NCBI RefSeq assembly: GCF_009827305.1
Contig: NZ_WTYJ01000001.1
Span: 1,302,001 to 1,366,000, forward strand
DNA: 64,000 nt
Source of the DNA: Croceibacterium xixiisoli
Lineage (GTDB): Bacteria; Pseudomonadota; Alphaproteobacteria; Sphingomonadales; Sphingomonadaceae
Reading direction: 5' to 3'
A program made the position numbers and the translations under genes. This document shows positions 58,988 through 64,000 of this stretch, piece after piece (the stretch's first letter is position 1; every line of letters starts with the position of its first letter). The notes below the pieces were generated by a model. It saw nothing but the letters and a program-made list of their open reading frames with translations. It had not been told where the DNA came from and did no database searches.

Positions 58988-60490
58988 TCAGCTCTTGCGC
59001 GGCACGCACTGCCAGCCGGCGGGATCATTGGCATCACCATTGCCGCCGAATTGGGCGACATTGGGCCAGGCGCAATGCGGGCGAGTCAGCGATTTGTCGG
59101 CCTTGGTGCCGATCAGGCGGTCGGGTGCCTTGTCGGAACCGACCCAGGCATCCAGCGCATCGAGCAGGCCGACCTGATCCGCGCCCGGTCCGCCACGGCA
59201 ATGTTCCACGCCCGGCATCAGGAAGTATCGCATGCTGTTGGCGGCGGCTGCATTGCCGTCCATCACCTTGAGCGCATAATCCGTGGTGCCGACCGGGCTG
59301 GGGCCGGGATCGTTTTCGCCATGCCACAGGATCAGCTTGCCGCCGCGTTCGAAGAAGGGGCTGAGGTTGGGGTCCTTGGCCTCATACATCGCAGCAAAGG
59401 CGCTGGATCGAACTTGCGGTACATCCACATCGGGGCGGAAATTGTCGAAATCGACCGCGCGTGAACCGAACAGCAGCGATTTCAGCCCCAGCAGCCCGCC
59501 GCCACGGGTCGGGTCGGTACCCTTGCCCTCGGTGCTCATATAGCGGCTCCAGCCCGCTTCCCCGCCGCGGGTAAGCGGGAACATCGCCCATTGTCCGTCG
59601 CTCGACCGCACACCGTCATAGGCGGTTTTCAGCGTGGTCACCTGCGTGGGGGACAGGCAGGTGGCGGTCTTCGCCCCGGTGCACTGGATTTCTGCCGGGT
59701 CCCAGCGGCATTGCTGCGGATCATTGATCAGCCCATCTGTGGCGCCATCGGCCGCGTCGCAGGATTTCAGCGCGGCGTCCTGCGCCAGCTTCAGATCGGC
59801 CTCCGAAAATCCGGCATTGGCGCGCGCGAATGTGTTGTTGCGCAGCACCGCGCTGGTCTGCACCTGCAGCGTGTAGACCGGGGCACCGGCGATGATCGCA
59901 TCGTAATCATCGGGGTAACGCTGCGCTTCCATCAGCGCCATGCGCCCGCCGGTGGAACAGCCCTGGAAATAGGCGCGCTCCTGCGGCTTTTCATAGAATG
60001 CCTGGACCAGCGTCTTGCCCGCGACGGTCATCTCATGGATCGCGCGATGGCTGAAATCGGTCGCCGCTTCGGGGTTGGCGGTCCAGCTGTTGTCCCACAC
60101 TTCGGTGCTGGTATGGCCGCCATCGGTCTGCAGCGTGGCATAGCCCTTGCTGATCCCTTCGCTGGCCGCTTCCAGCGTGACATTGCCGGCCCAGCCGCCG
60201 CCGCCGATCCCCAGCACCTTGCCGTTCCATTCGGCCGGCAGGCGATAGACCACGCCGATGCGCGATCCTTCGGCGGGGGAAAGCACGGCGGTGACTTCGC
60301 AGAAGGCAGGCAGTTCGCCAGCGGCGGCAACCCATTTCCCGCTGGCCTGCGTGGCGCCGAGCGACGCAGCGGTCAAAGCGGTGCAACCGGCTTCGGTCCC
60401 CGTCGCGACCGAGGCAATTTTGGTATCATCGGCCGAACTGCATCCGGCAGCCAGCGCCGCCAGGCTGACGGCGGCGAAAATCCGCTTCAT
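58988..60490 (-). CDS. Tannase/feruloyl esterase family lipoprotein
   Basis: A 500-residue hydrolase of the tannase family with a lipobox AALAAGC after a short signal, so it is likely anchored in the outer membrane or exported. The catalytic Ser is in QGCSTGGRMAL (about 180), the His in VEHCRGGPG near the C-terminus, and Cys residues around them form the disulfide typical of this family. It would cleave galloyl or feruloyl-type aromatic esters; the true substrate is unknown. Confidence 0.88.
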   Translation of the reverse strand: MKRIFAAVSLAALAAGCSSADDTKIASVATGTEAGCTALTAASLGATQASGKWVAAAGELPAFCEVTAVLSPAEGSRIGVVYRLPAEWNGKVLGIGGGGWAGNVTLEAASEGISKGYATLQTDGGHTSTEVWDNSWTANPEAATDFSHRAIHEMTVAGKTLVQAFYEKPQERAYFQGCSTGGRMALMEAQRYPDDYDAIIAGAPVYTLQVQTSAVLRNNTFARANAGFSEADLKLAQDAALKSCDAADGATDGLINDPQQCRWDPAEIQCTGAKTATCLSPTQVTTLKTAYDGVRSSDGQWAMFPLTRGGEAGWSRYMSTEGKGTDPTRGGGLLGLKSLLFGSRAVDFDNFRPDVDVPQVRSSAFAAMYEAKDPNLSPFFERGGKLILWHGENDPGPSPVGTTDYALKVMDGNAAAANSMRYFLMPGVEHCRGGPGADQVGLLDALDAWVGSDKAPDRLIGTKADKSLTRPHCAWPNVAQFGGNGDANDPAGWQCVPRKS

Positions 60491-60603
60491 GGGTCTCTCC
60501 TCCCCTCAAGACATCTGTTCTGGGGCCGCTGCGCAGGATCGCTCTTGCCGGGCCTGTTCCATTATCCTGCCATTGCCGGGGGCAAAGTCCAGTCGCAAGC
60601 CGC

Positions 60604-61488
60604 CTATTGATCCGCGTCAGCCTGCTCGCGGGGGAAGGGGGGCGGCTCGGCCCCTTCCTTGTAGGCATAGGTCACCGAGCCGTCGTTCAGTTCGACCCCG
60701 GCTTCTTCCAGCGCATCCTTGATGGCGTAGATGACGTCGGCCTTCACCCGCTGCATGTCATCGTGCGACGTGTCGACCCACCAGCGCAGCACGAAGCGCA
60801 CCGATCCGGTTTCGAATGCCTGGGCATAGACGTCCTGCGTGCGCCCATCCACCACGACGCCCTTCGCGGATTTCAGCGTCTTGCGCATGGTTTCCTCGGC
60901 CAGGCGCAGATCGCAATCGTCATTGATCAACAAGGTCATATCATCTCGGCGCTGCGGCTGGTCGGTCAGGATCTTGGTGTTGCCCTTGAAGATTGTCGCA
61001 TTGGGCAGAATGGTCAGTTCGCCGGAAAATTGCCGGATGTGCGTCTCGCGCAGCGTCACCCGTTCGACTTTCCCGCTGACGCCATCGGCTTCGACATTGT
61101 CGCCGATGCGCATCTTGTCGCGCAGCATGATCAGCACGCCGGCCAGGAAGTTCTGGAAGATATCCTGAAACGCAAAACCGACCGCCAGCGCACCGACGCC
61201 CAGCCCGGCAATCAGCCCGGCCGGCGTGAAGCCGGGCACGGCGATGGTGGCGGCAATCAACAGGCCGAAAATCCAGATGAACAGCCGTATCAGCGTGCGG
61301 ATCAGCTGTTTCAACGCTTCGCGCATATGGGTATGGCCGATGAACCGCTTGGCAATGCGACTGGCCAGCTTCGCCACGCCCCAGGTCAGCACCAGCACGA
61401 CGGCGGCAATCACCAGATTGGGCAGCGATGCAATCATTGCCTCGGTCATGCCGACCACTTGATTGCGAAGAATGGTCAGATAATCCAA
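60604..61488 (-). CDS. Small-conductance mechanosensitive channel (MscS family)
   Basis: A 294-residue inner-membrane channel of MscS type. Three membrane segments (LPNLVIAAVVLVLTW, FIWIFGLLIAATIAVPG, GLGVGALAVGFAFQDIFQNF, the pore helix) precede a cytoplasmic domain with NATIFKGNTKILT. The start is taken as a TTG 8 bases after AGGAG; an ATG 17 codons later (MTEAM) is the alternative. Relieves osmotic downshock. The C-terminal 40 residues are acidic. Confidence 0.9.
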   Translation of the reverse strand: MDYLTILRNQVVGMTEAMIASLPNLVIAAVVLVLTWGVAKLASRIAKRFIGHTHMREALKQLIRTLIRLFIWIFGLLIAATIAVPGFTPAGLIAGLGVGALAVGFAFQDIFQNFLAGVLIMLRDKMRIGDNVEADGVSGKVERVTLRETHIRQFSGELTILPNATIFKGNTKILTDQPQRRDDMTLLINDDCDLRLAEETMRKTLKSAKGVVVDGRTQDVYAQAFETGSVRFVLRWWVDTSHDDMQRVKADVIYAIKDALEEAGVELNDGSVTYAYKEGAEPPPFPREQADADQ

Positions 61489-61711
61489 ATGCCCGCTCCT
61501 GGCCCAAATTATCAACGCTGCGGCATGCACGCCGGATAACCCCGATCCAACCGGGTTTGCCCTTGATGGTTCCGAAATGGAACCGATGCCGTTCGGGCGC
61601 CACCGTGCGGTACGGAAAGAGCAGCGCTCTCCGGGTGGCCGAAACGCCACAGCCATGCGGTGGGTTGAGTTGCTTCTTGCGAAAATGCGCCCTGTTGCGC
61701 ATTAGCCGCGC

Positions 61712-63322
61712 ATGTTTGACGCAGCCCTGATCGCCGCCGCCCGAAATTCCAAAGCCTGGCCGTTCCAGGAGGCGATGAAGATCGTCAAACGCTATCCCAA
61801 TGGAAAGCCAGGCGGTGCGCCGGTTGTTTTCGAAACAGGCTATGGCCCCTCGGGCCTGCCGCATATCGGCACATTTCAGGAAGTTTTGCGAACCACTCTG
61901 GTCCGCAGGGCCTATGAAATCGTCGCCAGTACCGATGGCACGCCGGCGCCCACCCGCCTGATCGCCTTCAGCGATGACATGGACGGGCTGCGCAAGGTGC
62001 CGGACAATGTGCCGAATAAGGCGGTGCTGGAACAAAACCTGGGCAAGCCGCTCAGCCGGATTCCCGATCCCTTCGGCAGCGATGACAGCTTTGCCGGGCG
62101 CAACAATGCCATGCTGCGCGATTTTCTCGACCGGTTCGGGTTCGATTATGAATTCGTGGCCGCCAGCGATCGCTACAACGCCGGCGAATTCGACGATGCG
62201 CTGCGCAATGTGCTGCGCAATTATCAGGCCATTCTCGACATCATGCTGCCGACCCTGCGCGAAGAACGGCGCAAGACCTATTCCCCGATCCTGCCGGTCA
62301 GCCCGACCAGCGGCGTGGTGCTGCAGGTGCCGGTCGAAGTGGTCGATGCCGAAGCGGGCATCATCCGTTTTGAAGACAATGGCCAGATCATCGAACAGTC
62401 TGCATTGGGCGGCCAGTCCAAGCTGCAGTGGAAGGTCGACTGGGCCATGCGCTGGGTCGCGCTGGACGTCGATTACGAGATGTGCGGCAAGGATCTGACC
62501 GACAGCGTCACCCAGTCCGGCAAGATCGCCCGCGTGCTGGGCGGTCGCAAGCCCGAAGGCATGATCTACGAACTGTTCCTGGACGAAAAGGGGGAGAAGA
62601 TCTCCAAGTCCAAGGGCAATGGCCTGACGATTGAGGAATGGTTGACCTATGGCAGCGAGGAAAGCCTGGGTTTCTATCTGTTCCGCGAACCCAAGAGCGC
62701 CAAGAGCCTGCATGTCGATGTCATTCCGCGTGCGGTGGACGAATATTGGCAGTTCCGCACCGCTTTGGCCGGCCAGGAAGTGGACAAGCAATTGGGCAAT
62801 GCCGTCTGGCATCTGCTGCGCGCGGCCGGTGACGGTAGCGGGGCAGGGGACAGTCTGCCGGTAACCTTCGGCCTGCTGCTTAACCTTGTTGGCGTGCTGG
62901 GCGCGGATGCCACCCGCGAACAGGTGTGGTCCTATCTCGGCAATTATATCGCCGATCCCACGCCCGCGGCGCATCCCGCGCTCGATCTGCTGGTCGGCAA
63001 TGCGCTCGCCTACAACCGCGATTTCGTCGCCCCCTCGCTGGTGAAACGCGCGCCCGCCGCCAATGAAGCAGCTGCGCTCACCGCGCTGGATGCGGCGCTG
63101 ACGGAACAGGCGGAAGATGCCTCTGCCGAAGATCTGCAGACGCTGGTCTATGAAATCGGCAAGGATGAACGCTTCGGCTTCGAAAGCCTGCGTGACTGGT
63201 TCAAGGCCTTGTACGAAACCCTGCTCGGTTCCAGCCAGGGGCCACGCATGGGCAGCTTCATCGCGCTCTATGGCGTGGCCAATTCGCGCCGCCTGATTGC
63301 TGAGGCGCTGGCACGCGCCTGA
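61712..63322 (+). CDS. lysS: Lysyl-tRNA synthetase, class I
   Basis: A 536-residue class I LysRS, the form found in archaea, spirochaetes and many alphaproteobacteria instead of the class II enzyme. The HIGH-type motif is PHIGT (GPSGLPHIGTFQEVL near 45) and the KMSKS motif KISKSKG near 296. It charges tRNA-Lys. No class II lysS is in the window. It stands alone, convergent with the oxygenase gene. Confidence 0.96.
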   Translation: MFDAALIAAARNSKAWPFQEAMKIVKRYPNGKPGGAPVVFETGYGPSGLPHIGTFQEVLRTTLVRRAYEIVASTDGTPAPTRLIAFSDDMDGLRKVPDNVPNKAVLEQNLGKPLSRIPDPFGSDDSFAGRNNAMLRDFLDRFGFDYEFVAASDRYNAGEFDDALRNVLRNYQAILDIMLPTLREERRKTYSPILPVSPTSGVVLQVPVEVVDAEAGIIRFEDNGQIIEQSALGGQSKLQWKVDWAMRWVALDVDYEMCGKDLTDSVTQSGKIARVLGGRKPEGMIYELFLDEKGEKISKSKGNGLTIEEWLTYGSEESLGFYLFREPKSAKSLHVDVIPRAVDEYWQFRTALAGQEVDKQLGNAVWHLLRAAGDGSGAGDSLPVTFGLLLNLVGVLGADATREQVWSYLGNYIADPTPAAHPALDLLVGNALAYNRDFVAPSLVKRAPAANEAAALTALDAALTEQAEDASAEDLQTLVYEIGKDERFGFESLRDWFKALYETLLGSSQGPRMGSFIALYGVANSRRLIAEALARA

Positions 63323-63379
63323 TCCTGCGCTGACTTGAACCGGTGGGGGCCGCTCGCCTGCGCGCGGCCCCCCACCAGT

Positions 63380-64000
63380 TCAGTACCAGGGCTTCACCCG
63401 GTACCATTTGGTCACCACATATTTGCGCCCTGCAGTCACCGGGCTGCCGGTGTGGAGGGTCGCCTGATTGGGCACGCCCTGCATATCGGCATTGTTCCAT
63501 ATCAGCAGCACGCCCGGCTTGGGTTCGAAACTCAGCCCCAATTCGGGGAAGTCGGTATGGCCGCCCCCTTCGACTTCGTTCAGATAGATCATGGCAGTGA
63601 TGCTGCGCTGGCCGCGGGTCTTTTCCTGTTCCCAATAGGGGGTGCCATAGGGGAACCAGTCGGTATGCGGCTTGAATTCCTGCCCCTGCAGATAGCGCTG
63701 CCCCTGCATGGTTTCGCCATAGGATGGATCGATGCCAAGCAGATCATCGATCCGGCGCTGCAGCCGGATAATGAAGGGATCGAACGGATCCACATCGCCC
63801 GAATAGGAGGTCCGGTAGCCGGAGGAATAGGGGGTGTCGAAGGCCTTGCTCGGCTTGGCGCCGGCATCGATCATCCGCATCATCTTGCGGCATTCCTGCG
63901 GGGTGAAGAAATCCCCCAGCGCCCAGAGTTCCGCCTTCAGCGACGGCACGCGATAGATGCCGGGTACGGCATTCAGCCGTTCGCGAACGGCTTTGCCCTG
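63380..64000 (-). CDS. 2OG-Fe(II) oxygenase (prolyl-4-hydroxylase-like), cut by the right edge
   Basis: At least 206 codons are present and the frame remains open to base 64000, so the 5' end lies outside. ALGDFFTPQECRKMM begins the P4H-like core; the iron ligands are HTDWFPYG (HxD) and LHTGSPVTAGRKYVVTKWYRV, which carries the distal His and the 2OG-binding Lys. A GTG at 63949 is in frame but the sequence before it (AVRERLNAVPGIYR) looks like native protein. Substrate, protein or small molecule, unknown. Confidence 0.85.
   Translation of the reverse strand, partial: QGKAVRERLNAVPGIYRVPSLKAELWALGDFFTPQECRKMMRMIDAGAKPSKAFDTPYSSGYRTSYSGDVDPFDPFIIRLQRRIDDLLGIDPSYGETMQGQRYLQGQEFKPHTDWFPYGTPYWEQEKTRGQRSITAMIYLNEVEGGGHTDFPELGLSFEPKPGVLLIWNNADMQGVPNQATLHTGSPVTAGRKYVVTKWYRVKPWY

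Overview
The window is about 65% GC, densely packed bacterial chromosome that most resembles an alphaproteobacterium of the order Sphingomonadales. The support is indirect but consistent: a class I lysyl-tRNA synthetase, the order rpmF-plsX-fabH-ihfA-merR, a DUF6771-like small protein, dispersed TTCGAC...CTCAGG repeats, and typical high-GC alphaproteobacterial codon use. There is no rRNA, recognisable tRNA, CRISPR array, transposase, integrase or intact prophage. It looks like core chromosome with a few small accessory islands (toxin-antitoxin pairs and a decayed toxin-antitoxin locus).

Layout. 1-3.1 kb: end of a tripartite drug-efflux operon (HlyD tail, DHA2 pump, OprM-type outer-membrane lipoprotein) closed by a strong hairpin. 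3.3-6.2 kb: a PmtA-like methyltransferase, a PEP-mutase/isocitrate-lyase superfamily enzyme behind a palindromic operator, and TyrA. 7.1-8.2 kb: a textbook cobalamin riboswitch in front of a double-hotdog acyl-CoA thioesterase, an unusual pairing and the most interesting signal here. 8.2-12.2 kb: AlkB with a partner gene, a DUF4160/DUF2442-HTH toxin-antitoxin-like pair with its own palindrome, an AEC transporter and a 2OG-Fe(II) oxygenase. 12.3-16.9 kb: a NAD-salvage cluster with a divergent nicotinamidase-like hydrolase, an NrtR-type regulator, an SPFH/band-7 protein, a divergent NAD-kinase-like protein and nicotinate phosphoribosyltransferase. 17-30.6 kb: membrane and housekeeping genes (CPA1 antiporter, AI-2E permease, TPR-GGDEF cyclase, MFS and DMT transporters, CysRS).

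30.6-36.9 kb: D-2-hydroxyacid dehydrogenase, an acetolactate-synthase-like ThDP enzyme with an adjacent aldehyde dehydrogenase, and an XRE-S24 repressor-like gene with palindromic operators facing a small two-gene unit. 36.9-42.8 kb: AraC regulator facing an SDR, a YoeB-YefM system with TGTACA operator hexamers, and an alpha/beta hydrolase, Baeyer-Villiger monooxygenase and SDR operon that reads as an alcohol-to-ketone-to-ester-to-acid pathway. 42.9-43.4 kb: a wrecked antitoxin/toxin pair fused by rearrangement to the front of a metallophosphoesterase gene.

44.8-48 kb: rpmF-plsX-fabH-ihfA-merR, linking ribosome, phospholipid and fatty-acid initiation. 47.9-53.9 kb: a DUF1826 gene with a Zur-like palindrome over its start codon, a PhzF-family protein, a PaoABC-type molybdenum hydroxylase operon lacking a Tat signal, and two small genes. 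54.3-64 kb: asd, sixA, a DinG/XPD-like helicase, a tannase-family lipoprotein, an MscS channel, class I LysRS and a 2OG oxygenase cut by the right edge. Many genes use GTG or TTG starts or overlap by 1-4 bases. Several start sites below were chosen from ribosome-binding-site spacing and are inferences.
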